DNA of 33,163 bases, from assembly GCA_963633225.1 (NCBI GenBank), contig CAVGXR010000060.1, forward strand, positions 1 through 33,163, written 5' to 3'. The stretch comes from F23-B02 sp963633225 (lineage in GTDB: Bacteria > Bacillota > Clostridia > Oscillospirales > Oscillospiraceae). The position numbers and the translations under genes are program-made. Below, piece by piece: positions 14,161 to 21,486 of the stretch. Each line of letters opens with the position of its first letter. Position 1 is the stretch's first letter. The notes under the pieces were generated by a model. That model ran no database searches and was not told where the DNA came from. It saw only the letters and a list, made by a program, of their open reading frames with translations.

Positions 14161-14603
14161 CAGTATATCACCTCGCTTCCGTCCTCGACAGTGATGGTCT
14201 TATCCTTGAGGCCGGTGTATTCGTAGCTCTCCGTTTTGTCGCCGATAATGATGGTCAGAAGCTTATAAGGCGAGACCTCCGGCTTGTCGATGGGCTCGTC
14301 GTCCCTGTCGGTTATGCACTCGGCGCAGCGGAAAAGCGCCGGAGTCGTGGTGTGCAGCTGCCCCGCGTACAGGCCGACGGCTATCCACGGGCGCTTGCTT
14401 ATAACGGGCAGGGCACAGCTTGAGCCGTTGAATTCCACGTCCTTGTACCTGCCGTTGCGGTAGCCCACGCGCATGGTCTTTTTCTCGTAGGCATCCCACT
14501 CGGCATCGAGCTCGAAATTAACGGTGTAGTCGCTGTTGCCGCAGACTATGAGCGTCTCGTCCCCGACCGCGATCTTGTCATTGACTTTGATGTTTATATC
14601 CAT
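14160..14603 (-). CDS. Prophage upper-baseplate-like protein
   Basis: A 147-residue protein beginning MDINIKVNDKIAVGDETLIV. The order is a beta-rich domain with NFELDAEWDAYEKKTMRVGY, then ALPVI, then VGLYAGQLHTTTPALFRC. This is a pattern I associate with small proteins next to tail-fibre genes in Clostridia prophages, where they act as upper baseplate or receptor-binding attachment domains. The start at 14603 follows AAGGAG and is preferred over a longer frame that would run back through the divergent SseB-like gene. It has its own TTGACA promoter at 14672-14699. No other phage genes are in the window, so it is an isolated module. The functional call is family resemblance only. Confidence 0.6.
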   Translation of the reverse strand: MDINIKVNDKIAVGDETLIVCGNSDYTVNFELDAEWDAYEKKTMRVGYRNGRYKDVEFNGSSCALPVISKRPWIAVGLYAGQLHTTTPALFRCAECITDRDDEPIDKPEVSPYKLLTIIIGDKTESYEYTGLKDKTITVEDGSEVIY

Positions 14604-14671
14604 GCAATTCTCCTTGTGTTGAGATGACGGGAACAAAAAGCTCGAGGCCGCTTCCTGCTCCCGCATATTCA

Positions 14672-14699
14672 ATAGTAGCAAAAATGCGTAGTTTGTCAA
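14672..14699 (-). promoter_or_regulatory. Promoter of the phage-like gene pair
   Basis: On the minus strand TTGACA (14699-14694) and TACTAT (14677-14672) are 16 bp apart. It lies divergent to the SseB-like promoter. Confidence 0.5.
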
Positions 14700-14734
14700 T
14701 GCAAGCGCTATGCCGTTGCGTAAATTTTGCTTCG

Positions 14735-14763
14735 TGGACAAGCCTTGCAATCTGTGGTATGAT
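14735..14763 (+). promoter_or_regulatory. Promoter of the SseB-like gene
   Basis: TGGACA (14735-14740) and TATGAT (14758-14763) have a 17-bp spacer, 30 bp before the start codon. Confidence 0.6.
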
Positions 14764-14792
14764 AAAGAAAAAATTTTATGAGGTAAAAATAA

Positions 14793-15260
14793 ATGTCCAA
14801 TTCCGAACTCAGCCAGCAGCAGATAGACCAGATATCCCGCATGGGGATAAAGAAGCTTATCGGGAAATACAATCAGTCGCAGGGCAAGGACAAGCAGGCG
14901 CTGTCCATGCTCCTCGAGCAGCTTGCGAAAACTCCGATGTACTTCGCCGTCCAGAAAAACGGCGCGTCGTCCACGCAGCTCAGCTTCATAACCCTGACCG
15001 TGAACGGACAGGTGTTCATCCCCATTTTCACCGATCCCGAGGAGCTTGGAAAGCTCAGGGAGCAGTGCGACTGCGTGTGCCTGAAGCCCATGGATTACTT
15101 CCAGATGCTCGTTGACAACAATCGCCACGCCGTCGTAAATCCCTTCGGCACATATTTTCTCATGTGGCCCGAGCTCGTGCGCGACCACATGCTGCCGTAT
15201 ATGAAGCAGGCCGAGGATTTCGAGTGCGAACAGAAAAGCGGCTTCAAGCCTATATCGTAA
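14793..15260 (+). CDS. SseB family protein
   Basis: A 155-residue cytoplasmic protein with the SseB N-terminal domain. The usual sequence is a start with many Gln/Leu, then a strand TPMYFAVQKN, a central FITLTVNGQVFIPIFTDPEE, and a later segment VNPFGTYFLMWPE. SseB proteins were named for a serine-sensitivity phenotype in E. coli; in Firmicutes they occur alone or in late secretion loci and the biochemical role is not known. ATG 14793 follows GAGG at 14781. It is monocistronic, with promoter and terminator on either side. Confidence 0.75.
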   Translation: MSNSELSQQQIDQISRMGIKKLIGKYNQSQGKDKQALSMLLEQLAKTPMYFAVQKNGASSTQLSFITLTVNGQVFIPIFTDPEELGKLREQCDCVCLKPMDYFQMLVDNNRHAVVNPFGTYFLMWPELVRDHMLPYMKQAEDFECEQKSGFKPIS

Positions 15261-15263
15261 CAT

Positions 15264-15290
15264 AAAGCCCGTGCCAGCAGCGCGGGCTTT
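15264..15290 (+). terminator. Terminator after the SseB-like gene
   Basis: AAAGCCCGTG (15264-15273) pairs with CGCGGGCTTT (15281-15290), with one G-U pair; the T run is short. Confidence 0.65.
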
Positions 15291-15323
15291 GCTATACATT
15301 TTTCAAAAAAACGTATAGACATA

Positions 15324-15352
15324 TTGCTAAGATGCGCTTGCTATGATATACT
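15324..15352 (+). promoter_or_regulatory. Promoter of the 148-aa membrane-anchored protein
   Basis: TTGCTA (15324-15329), 17-bp spacer, and TATACT (15347-15352) preceded by TGA, an extended -10. Confidence 0.55.
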
Positions 15353-15386
15353 ACATTTACTACAATATAGAAATGAGGTGCAGATC

Positions 15387-15833
15387 ATGAAAAGCAAGAA
15401 GCTCAAGGTAGTTCTTATCATAGCTGCGGTGCTCATCGCCGCAAAGGTCGCAAGCACGGTCATACTCACTCAGGTGGAGACAAAGAAGATGGACGATGCC
15501 TTTGCACATGCCGAAAAGCAGGTTTTCACGCTCGACCCCGAACAGATAAGCTATATTACTGTCCGCAACGGAAACGGCGAGGAGCATGAGTTCACCGGCG
15601 AGGAGCTTGACTGGGCGATCAACAAGCTCAACAGCTTCAAGGCAAAAAGAGTGCGCGGTATGTGGCCGATCGCTACCGGCGGCTGGTCGTATGCACTGTT
15701 CATCGGCGATAACAGCGGCAACAAGAGCTCCTACACCATACACAGCGACAGCCTCAAGTGTGATTTTGTGAATTTCATCGGAAGCTGCGGATATTTCGAC
15801 GATTTTATCGAATATGTAAGCCTGGACAAATAA
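15387..15833 (+). CDS. Membrane-anchored extracytoplasmic protein of unknown function
   Basis: A 148-residue protein not assigned to a family. The N-terminus is MKSKKLKVVLIIAAVLIAAK, a short basic stretch and one hydrophobic helix, i.e. a signal anchor. The remainder is a soluble domain facing outward, with YITVRNGNGEEHEFTGEELDW (split here at a Gly-rich turn), then WPIATGGWSYALFIGD and a hydroxyl-rich stretch. I chose ATG 15387 because GAGGTG at 15375-15380 is correctly spaced; the in-frame extension upstream would overlap the promoter. It is monocistronic with its own promoter and terminator. Confidence 0.7.
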   Translation: MKSKKLKVVLIIAAVLIAAKVASTVILTQVETKKMDDAFAHAEKQVFTLDPEQISYITVRNGNGEEHEFTGEELDWAINKLNSFKAKRVRGMWPIATGGWSYALFIGDNSGNKSSYTIHSDSLKCDFVNFIGSCGYFDDFIEYVSLDK

Positions 15834-15842
15834 AAATACATC

Positions 15843-15876
15843 AGCCTCCGTTCGTATGAGCGGAGGCTTTTCTTTT
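15843..15876 (+). terminator. Terminator after the 148-aa protein gene
   Basis: AGCCTCCG (15843-15850) pairs with CGGAGGCT (15861-15868), extended by TTC/GAG inside, followed by TTTTCTTTT. Confidence 0.85.
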
Positions 15877-16007
15877 GCCAAGGACTGGCTATGGTGGCGG
15901 GCACGGAGGGAGGCAGAGCGAATGCTTCGGACGCGGGCAGAAGAGCGGAATAAATCATTCATTTCATTATTATTTACACTACTGCCATTTTAGCCCTAAT
16001 GCTCTTG

Positions 16008-16039
16008 TTGACTTTGCGTTAACGCCTTGTTAATATACT
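16008..16039 (+). promoter_or_regulatory. sstT promoter with embedded palindrome
   Basis: TTGACT (16008-16013) and TAATAT (16031-16036) have a 17-bp spacer; TATACT overlaps at 16034-16039. The perfect palindrome GCGTTAACGC (16016-16025) lies between the two boxes, a typical repressor position. The 130 bp upstream (15880-16007) hold nothing else that I recognise. Confidence 0.5.
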
Positions 16040-16086
16040 CCCTGCGCGGTTAAAGCGTAATTAACACAAAGGATGAGAAATGAGAA

Positions 16087-17304
16087 ATGAAAATCGTAAA
16101 AGCGTATAACAGCGTAAGCCTCGTGCTGCGCATAGTTATCGGTATGCTTATAGGCGCGGTGCTGGCGCTGCTTGCTCCCGAGGCAACGGGCATAGGCATC
16201 CTCGGCACGCTGTTCGTCGGCGCTCTGAAGGCCATCGCGCCGCTGCTGGTGTTCGTGCTTATCATCAGCGCTCTGGCGCAGTCGAAGGAGAAGCTCGGAA
16301 GTCAGTTCGGCACCGTTATCGTGCTGTACCTGATCTCGACCTTCCTTGCGGCGGTCATAGCGGTCGTTGCAAGCTTCATCTTCCCCGTGACGATAACGCT
16401 CACGGACGCGGCCTCCGATGCCGCTCCCGACAGCTTCGTGTCCATCTTCACGGGATTGCTCAACAACGTTGTATCCAACCCCATCGGCTCCATCGTCTCC
16501 GGCAACTACCTCGGCATACTGTTCTGGGCGATAGTGCTCGGCTTTGCGTTCAAGAACGCCTCCGAGAGCACAAAGACCTTCCTGTACGACGCATCCGAGG
16601 CGGTCACCAAGGCCGTGCGCTTTGTCATCAGCCTCGCGCCCTTTGGCATCCTCGGCCTCGTGTTCACCGCGGTGTCCACAAGCGGCCTTGCCATATTCAC
16701 CGAGTACGGCAGGCTCCTGCTTATCCTCGTCGGCTGTATGCTCTTTGCTGCGCTCGTCATAAACCCCATCATGGTGTTCATCGCCATCCGCAAGAACCCC
16801 TATCCGCTGGTGTTCAAATGCCTCAGGGAAAGCGGCGTTACGGCCTTCTTCACCCGCTCCTCGGCGGCTAATATCCCCGTCAACATGACCCTGTGCGAAA
16901 GCCTCGGCCTCGACCGCGAGTTCTACTCTGTGTCCATCCCCCTCGGAGCTACGATAAACATGGCCGGCGCTGCGGTCACAATAACCGTCATGACCCTCGC
17001 GGCGGTGCACACCCTCGGCATAGCGGTCGATCTGCCCGTTGCGATCATCCTGTCGGTCATGGCAGCCCTCGGCGCCTGCGGCGCATCCGGCGTTGCCGGC
17101 GGCTCGCTGCTGCTGATCCCCATGGCCTGCTCACTGTTCGGCATCTCCAACGACATTGCAATGCAGGTCGTCGGTGTCGGCTTCATCATCGGCGTTATTC
17201 AGGACTCGGTCGAGACCGCCATCAACTCCTCCTCTGACGCTCTGTTCACCGCCGTTGCTGAGTTCAGGCAGTGGCGCAAGACCGGCAAGGAGATCAAATT
17301 CTGA
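16087..17304 (+). CDS. sstT: Serine/threonine:Na+ symporter SstT
   Basis: A 405-residue dicarboxylate/amino acid:cation symporter (DAACS) family protein with about 8 helices and two re-entrant loops. The family's Ser-rich loop appears as FFTRSSAANIPVN, and the substrate- and Na+-site helix as GATINMAGAAVTITVM; the second hairpin is GACGASGVAGGSLLLIP. The order and the GVIQDSVETAINSSSD ending fit SstT rather than GltP/DctA. It imports Ser and Thr with Na+. ATG 16087 follows AAAGGATGAG. The gene stands alone and ends in a strong terminator. Confidence 0.92.
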   Translation: MKIVKAYNSVSLVLRIVIGMLIGAVLALLAPEATGIGILGTLFVGALKAIAPLLVFVLIISALAQSKEKLGSQFGTVIVLYLISTFLAAVIAVVASFIFPVTITLTDAASDAAPDSFVSIFTGLLNNVVSNPIGSIVSGNYLGILFWAIVLGFAFKNASESTKTFLYDASEAVTKAVRFVISLAPFGILGLVFTAVSTSGLAIFTEYGRLLLILVGCMLFAALVINPIMVFIAIRKNPYPLVFKCLRESGVTAFFTRSSAANIPVNMTLCESLGLDREFYSVSIPLGATINMAGAAVTITVMTLAAVHTLGIAVDLPVAIILSVMAALGACGASGVAGGSLLLIPMACSLFGISNDIAMQVVGVGFIIGVIQDSVETAINSSSDALFTAVAEFRQWRKTGKEIKF

Positions 17305-17314
17305 GCCGAAAGCG

Positions 17315-17355
17315 AAAAAATCACCCATCCGCTCCTCCTGAACGGATGGGTTTTT
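17315..17355. terminator. Terminator between sstT and the YoaK-family gene, probably bidirectional
   Basis: ACCCATCCG (17323-17331) pairs with CGGATGGGT (17343-17351), with AAAAAA before and TTTTT after. The flanking genes converge. Confidence 0.85.
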
Positions 17356-17381
17356 CCTTATATCGCCGAAAGGAGCGGGTG

Positions 17382-18053
17382 TCACATTTTCCGGCTGTCC
17401 TTTTCTCCGTCAACAAACATGACCGTAAAGGCGACGAGGAGCAGCGCCGAGCTGCAAAGTATCGCCTTTTCGTGCCAGAGGCCGACAAAGATGTTCCCTG
17501 TTACCGCGCCGAAGACAAAGCACAGTATAATGCCGTAGTACAGCGCGGCGCTGAGCAGCCGCTCCCTGTCGCGGTCGCGGAGGTATTTGCACAGATTCTC
17601 CGTTCCGCTGCGCATGTTTCCTATGCACATCGTCGTTGCGATGCTGTTGCCGCGTATTTTTCGGAAGCTTTCGACCTGTATGCCGCAGGCAAAGGATATG
17701 AGCGCGTTTGCCGGAAGGTTGAGCGTGAGCGGGAAAAACGCGACCGCGGCAAGTATCACGGACTCGCTTATGACGGAGACCTGCCGCCAGTGGAGAAAGC
17801 GCTTGTAGCGCATTCGCACGAGCTCCGCCGCGGCAATGCCCAGCACGAACGCGAGCACCGGCAGAAGATAGTGCAGCGCACCGTGCAGGTTGCCCTCGGA
17901 CAGATTCACGCCGAACAGCAGAATATTGCCCGTCTGCGCGTTTGCAAAAACCTGATCGCGCTGAATGTAAGAATATGCGTCCATAAATCCGCCGGAAAAG
18001 GCAAGTAGCATACCCAGCCGTATGGATTCGGACATTTGCTTTGTTTGTTTCAT
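17382..18053 (-). CDS. YoaK family membrane protein (DUF1275)
   Basis: A 223-residue protein with about six hydrophobic helices. The DUF1275 signatures are AFSGGFMDAYSYI, VFANAQTGNILLFG and, in the second half, the related ACGIQVESFRKI and IATTMCIGNMRSG. It is a small transporter-like family of unknown substrate. ATG 18053 is preferred over the upstream GTG at 18062 because GAGGTG itself forms the ribosome site. It is convergent with sstT and lies downstream of the brnQ terminator. Confidence 0.85.
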   Translation of the reverse strand: MKQTKQMSESIRLGMLLAFSGGFMDAYSYIQRDQVFANAQTGNILLFGVNLSEGNLHGALHYLLPVLAFVLGIAAAELVRMRYKRFLHWRQVSVISESVILAAVAFFPLTLNLPANALISFACGIQVESFRKIRGNSIATTMCIGNMRSGTENLCKYLRDRDRERLLSAALYYGIILCFVFGAVTGNIFVGLWHEKAILCSSALLLVAFTVMFVDGEKDSRKM

Positions 18054-18159
18054 AGGTGTCACCTCAGACTGCTGCTTTTACAAACAATTTTCACATTATA
18101 ACGCCGAAATAAACGAGAGTCAAATTTTTCGGCGCTCTCCAGTCAGAGGACATGACTAA

Positions 18160-18192
18160 AGCCCCTCCGTCCGGCTTGCGGACGGAGGGGCT
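18160..18192 (-). terminator. Terminator of brnQ
   Basis: A perfect 14-bp stem (18160-18173 with 18179-18192) with a 5-nt loop, followed on the minus strand by only TTTAG. It lies 17 bp after the brnQ stop codon. Confidence 0.7.
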
Positions 18193-18209
18193 GATGTTTG
18201 ATGCTATGC

Positions 18210-19511
18210 TCAGACCTTTGCTTCGGCCTCTGCTTTTTTCTTTTCAGGCTTGACTATGGCTGCAAGGCCAAGGGCAAGCAGGCCGAAGATTACTGCCGGC
18301 AGGATCCAGTACAGACCCATATCGTACAGGGGCAGGTGCTCCATTGCGGGGAGCTTGAAGGCGCACAGGATGCTCGAGCCGACAGCGCCCAGAGCCGCGC
18401 CGCGGGCGACATAGTCGCTGACCTTGGGCATGACCAGCGAGATGATTATAACGACGAGCGCGGGGGGATATACGATATCCAGCACCGGCGCTGCGATAGC
18501 AACGATGCGGTCGAGGCCGAGGTTCGCCGCGGCTGCGCTGAACACGCAGATGATGACGACAAAGGCCTTGTAGGATACCTTGCCGTTACACAGCTCGGTG
18601 AAGTAGGCTGCTGCGGAGCTTGCCAGACCGATGGCGGTGGTGACGCAGGCGAGACCCACAACAATGCCGAAGATGACCATGCCGGTCTTGCCCATGAGAG
18701 CCTCTACGATGGCCATGACGAGCTCTGCGCGGCCGATCTCAAGGCTGTACTGCGTCGAAACGGTAGCGCCGAGGTAGCACAGACCCATGTAAACGCCAAG
18801 CAGCAGAACACATGCGAGGATAGCCGAGCCGGAAACTATCTTGAACTTCTGCCCCTCGGTGGTGTAGCCCTTGGAGGCGGCGGTCTGGAGGATGATTATG
18901 CCGAAGGGCAGCGCTGCCAGCGCGTCCATGGTCTGATAGCCGGCCTTTATGCCGCCGAGGACGACGTTGTCCGCGTTCGGGGTGAGCGAGATCTCGCCGA
19001 GCGGATGGATAATGCCCATGACGATGATGACCGCAAGGCCTATGAGCAGCAGCGGGGTCAGGATCGCGCCGACGATATCGACGACCGCGGACTGGCGGAT
19101 GCACAGGAACAGGATCAGTGCGAAGAACAGGATCGAGAACACAACGGAGGATACGCCGCTGATGTTCGGGACGATAGCCATCTCATAGGTAGTGGCTGCG
19201 GTGCGGGGGATGGCGACCATGGGGCCGATGCACAGGATAAGTGCGCTCATGAGTATGGCCGCGGGGATCTTGCCGAGGCGTGCGGTGACGGCCTCGCTGC
19301 TGCCGACGCGCAGCAGTGCGAACACCGAGAACATTGCAAGACCTATATCGGCGATAAAGTACGCCGCGAAGCCCTTGAGCCAATCCGAGCCGGCCTCAAC
19401 GCCGAGGTACGGCGGGAAGATAACGTTGCCTGCGCCGAAGAACATTGCAAACAGCGCAAAGCCGACGACGATGATATCGCGGCCTGTGTGTTTCTTTTTC
19501 TGGAGTGTCAT
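18210..19511 (-). CDS. brnQ: Branched-chain amino acid:cation symporter BrnQ
   Basis: A 433-residue membrane protein with about 12 helices of the LIVCS family, which imports Leu, Ile and Val with Na+ or H+. Recognisable parts are the N-terminal FALFAMFFGAGNVIFPPYLG, the segment GPMVAIPRTAATTYEMAI, LAALPFGIIILQ and, near the end, YPPALVVIIISL. The C-terminal tail is Lys/Glu/Ala-rich. The start at 19511 begins MTLQKKKHTGRDIIVVG. It is transcribed away from a LysR gene 281 bp upstream, so control by that LysR protein is likely. Confidence 0.93.
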   Translation of the reverse strand: MTLQKKKHTGRDIIVVGFALFAMFFGAGNVIFPPYLGVEAGSDWLKGFAAYFIADIGLAMFSVFALLRVGSSEAVTARLGKIPAAILMSALILCIGPMVAIPRTAATTYEMAIVPNISGVSSVVFSILFFALILFLCIRQSAVVDIVGAILTPLLLIGLAVIIVMGIIHPLGEISLTPNADNVVLGGIKAGYQTMDALAALPFGIIILQTAASKGYTTEGQKFKIVSGSAILACVLLLGVYMGLCYLGATVSTQYSLEIGRAELVMAIVEALMGKTGMVIFGIVVGLACVTTAIGLASSAAAYFTELCNGKVSYKAFVVIICVFSAAAANLGLDRIVAIAAPVLDIVYPPALVVIIISLVMPKVSDYVARGAALGAVGSSILCAFKLPAMEHLPLYDMGLYWILPAVIFGLLALGLAAIVKPEKKKAEAEAKV

Positions 19512-19561
19512 TTTTTCGTTTTCCTCATTTCATCATTTGCTTTTGTCTCTCTGCCGATTTA

Positions 19562-19581
19562 CAGTGCAGCGGACTGCACTG
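19562..19581. promoter_or_regulatory. Perfect 8-bp inverted repeat in the brnQ leader
   Basis: CAGTGCAG and CTGCACTG are separated by CGGA, 50 bp upstream of the brnQ start codon. It could be an operator or an RNA hairpin in the brnQ 5' region. Confidence 0.45.
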
Positions 19582-19638
19582 AAAAATCTGAATACAGCAT
19601 AGCATTATTTTCATGATTGCGGAAATCACAGTTTTTCA

Positions 19639-19667
19639 TTGACATATTAAAAATTTTAATGTTATAC
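19639..19667 (+). promoter_or_regulatory. Promoter for the LysR gene, with palindrome in the spacer
   Basis: TTGACA (19639-19644) and TTATAC (19662-19667) have a 17-bp spacer that holds the palindrome ATTAAAAATTTTAAT (19646-19660). A second candidate, TTGCAT (19743-19748) and TATATT (19765-19770), is closer to the gene. The intergenic stretch 19512-19792 is AT-rich throughout. Confidence 0.4.
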
Positions 19668-19792
19668 ACAATATTTTTTCATCACCGATATGATAAAATG
19701 TTAACCAAAAGTTATTGAATACATCAGTTTGTCGTGTTATATTTGCATAGCACAATTATGACTATATATTATAAATGAAAGGTGGGAGCGTT

Positions 19793-20653
19793 GTGGACGA
19801 CGGAAGACTTCGCGCAGTGCTCACAGCGGTCGATCGCGGAAGCTTCAGCAAGGCGGCGGCGGAGCTGGGGTACACGCAATCGGCAATGACGCATCTTGTT
19901 AATAATCTTGAAGCTGAGCTGGGCTGCACGCTGCTGAACCGCGGCAGCCACGGCGTTCGCCTCTCCGAGGAGGGGGAGCAGCTTCTGCCGTATATAAAAA
20001 ACGTGCTGTCGGCCTGCGACGCGCTGCGTCAGGAGGCCGCCGCGCAGAGCCACAGCCAGAGCTGCCAGCTGAGCCTCGGCTGCTATGCGAGCATTGCCCG
20101 CGCCGAGCTGCCGAGCCTGCTTCAGGAGTTCGGCGAGGCTTATCCCGAGATTGGGATCGAGGTCACCGTCCGCGGCTATGAGCTGCCGAAGCTCCTCGAG
20201 CGGGGAGATGTGCAGCTTGCGCTGGTCGATGAGTCCTGCGCCGATGGCTTTGAGTGGATACCGCTCACCCGCGTGCCGCTGGTCGCGGTCGTGCCGCCGT
20301 CCTTCCGCTGGAACCGCGAGCGCATATCCATCGAGCGCCTGCTCAAGGAGCCGTTTTTCACCTGCCGCGAGCAGTACGCCGAAAAGCTGCTGCCGCCGGA
20401 CGCAAAGCGCATTCAGGTCGAGGCCACCGATGATGCGACGATCCTGTCGCTGGTCGCGGGCGGACTCGGCGTTTCGGTGCTGTCGTCGTTCTCCCTCGTC
20501 GGCTACGAGGGTCAGGTCAAGGCCATACCGCTCGAGCTGCCCGTCGTCGTGCGCATCGGCGTTGCGATAAAGTCCATCGACGCAGCCTCCACCGCCGCCC
20601 GCCGCTTCGTGCGCTTCCTGAAAGCCCACTACGGTGTCTTAGAGAATGTTTAG
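19793..20653 (+). CDS. LysR family transcriptional regulator
   Basis: A 286-residue LysR-type regulator. The N-terminal winged HTH reads LRAVLTAVDRGSFSKAAAEL then GYTQSAMTHLVNNLEAELG (about 6-50). It is followed by a linker helix and a periplasmic-binding-protein-like effector domain (about 86-286) with VRGYELPKLLERGDVQLALV and VAGGLGVSVLSSF. The GTG at 19793 is preferred: AAAGGTGGGAG at 19778-19788 is its ribosome site, while the in-frame ATG 19775 has none. It is divergent from brnQ, the classic LysR arrangement, so amino-acid transport genes are probable targets. Its stop codon TAG lies in the end of the adjoining repeat (20651). Confidence 0.9.
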   Translation: MDDGRLRAVLTAVDRGSFSKAAAELGYTQSAMTHLVNNLEAELGCTLLNRGSHGVRLSEEGEQLLPYIKNVLSACDALRQEAAAQSHSQSCQLSLGCYASIARAELPSLLQEFGEAYPEIGIEVTVRGYELPKLLERGDVQLALVDESCADGFEWIPLTRVPLVAVVPPSFRWNRERISIERLLKEPFFTCREQYAEKLLPPDAKRIQVEATDDATILSLVAGGLGVSVLSSFSLVGYEGQVKAIPLELPVVVRIGVAIKSIDAASTAARRFVRFLKAHYGVLENV

Positions 20654-21025
20654 TGGCGCATTTAGGCTGTACCTATACGGAGACTGCGGTAGCCCGACCG
20701 GAGACATTGGCATAAATAAGAATGTTTCGCGTCCCGTAGGTGCGTTGCAATGTTTGTGCAGCATATCAAATGCTGCGCCGCACCCCGTAGGGAACAGGCT
20801 TGCTTGGCCACTCGCCGTGGCGGGCATTTCGCATGGAGATCAAGCAAGACGCTGTTGCTTGTGCCCGACCAAAACTACCGCCAGTCCTCGTAGGGAACAG
20901 GCTTGCCTGTTCCGCATGGTAGGAACAAAAACTTATATTAAATGTTGAAAAGACAGCTCGGATGTTTAAATCCAAGCTGTCTATTGCATATGTATTCTGT
21001 TTTGTCTGGTGCTTACAGACAATGC
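20651..21025. repeat. Interspersed repeat copy B (left half plus centre)
   Basis: The left arm starts at the LysR stop codon (TAGTGGCGCATTTAGG) and runs through the outer module with CCTATACGGAGACTGCGGT. The inner module follows, with GGAACAGGCTTGC twice and GCCACTCGCCGTGGC once, and then the central hairpin. The right half is absent and a heptamer array follows. The copy is closely similar to the left half of 30489-31105 and to the inverted right half of 9056-9440. Short frames inside it are not conserved as proteins. Confidence 0.85.
20948..20985. terminator. Bidirectional terminator in repeat copy B
   Basis: AAAA then GACAGCTCGGAT pairs with ATCCAAGCTGTC (one C-A mismatch), followed by a degenerate TATT. 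It separates the LysR gene from the convergent rpmB. Confidence 0.65.
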
Positions 21026-21030
21026 TGCGG

Positions 21031-21068
21031 CTAACAGCTAACTGCTAACTGCTAACTGCTAACCGCTA
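21031..21068. repeat. Heptamer tandem array (CTAACWG)
   Basis: Five tandem units CTAACAG, CTAACTG (three times) and CTAACCG, then CTA. Related arrays are at 28834-28861 (CAGCTAA units) and 30576-30596 (GCTGATA units). All three lie in or beside repeat copies. Confidence 0.85.
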
Positions 21069-21069
21069 C

Positions 21070-21096
21070 GAAAAAAGCTCGCCGTAAGGCGAGCTT
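21070..21096 (-). terminator. Terminator of rpmB
   Basis: On the minus strand AAGCTCGCC, loop TTAC, GGCGAGCTT, then TTTTTT (21076-21071). It begins 22 bp after the rpmB stop. Confidence 0.9.
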
Positions 21097-21117
21097 GTTT
21101 CGGGTAATATCAGGTTA

Positions 21118-21306
21118 TTACACAGCGCGGGTGACCTTGCCGCTGCGCAGGCAGCGAGTGCATGCGTAAACGTGCTTGGGACTTCCGTCCACGATCGCCT
21201 TGACGCGCTTCACATTGGGCTTCCAAGTACGGTTGGAACGCCTGTGGGAGTGAGACACCTGAATGCCAAAGGCAACGCCCTTGTCGCAAAACTGACATTT
21301 TGCCAT
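21118..21306 (-). CDS. rpmB: 50S ribosomal protein L28
   Basis: A 62-residue protein with the L28 pattern: MAKCQFCDKG, then HSHRRSNRTWKPN, then YACTRCLRSGKV. It is the zinc-binding form, with C4/C7 and C49/C52. The protein is part of the large ribosomal subunit. ATG 21306 (MAKC) is chosen; AAGGAGG lies upstream at about 21317-21323, slightly further than usual. It is monocistronic, as is common for rpmB, with promoter (21364-21392) and terminator (21070-21096). Confidence 0.96.
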   Translation of the reverse strand: MAKCQFCDKGVAFGIQVSHSHRRSNRTWKPNVKRVKAIVDGSPKHVYACTRCLRSGKVTRAV

Positions 21307-21363
21307 AAGTTGAAGCACCTCCTTGCTTGTGTTTGGCTGCCCGTATTTACAGACAGCTTATTA

Positions 21364-21392
21364 ATAATAACAGAACATGCCTGCAATTGCAA
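21364..21392 (-). promoter_or_regulatory. Promoter of rpmB
   Basis: On the minus strand TTGCAA (21392-21387) and TATTAT (21369-21364) have a 17-bp spacer. Confidence 0.65.
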
Positions 21393-21452
21393 GAAAAATT
21401 TTCGATTCATTAAAAATCGTTGCAAATTCATGCATTACAGGTTAATATTAAG

Positions 21453-21458
21453 TATAAT
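21453..21458 (+). promoter_or_regulatory. Probable -10 box of the hprK operon
   Basis: A consensus TATAAT stands 28 bp before the hprK start; no clear -35 box is visible at 16-18 bp spacing. GGAGGG at 21476-21481 is the hprK ribosome site. Confidence 0.45.
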
Positions 21459-21486
21459 ACTACTATGATGCTGACGGAGGGACGAT

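Noticed and set aside
14160..15299. Long minus-strand frame joining the baseplate-like gene to sequence opposite the SseB-like gene
   Set aside because: The part upstream of 14603 is antisense to a recognised gene and crosses two promoters; the ribosome site at 14603 marks the true start.
18198..19616. Plus-strand open frame (472 codons) opposite brnQ
   Set aside because: Composition (Asp, His, Ala, Gly) is that of an antisense shadow of a membrane protein; no family motif.
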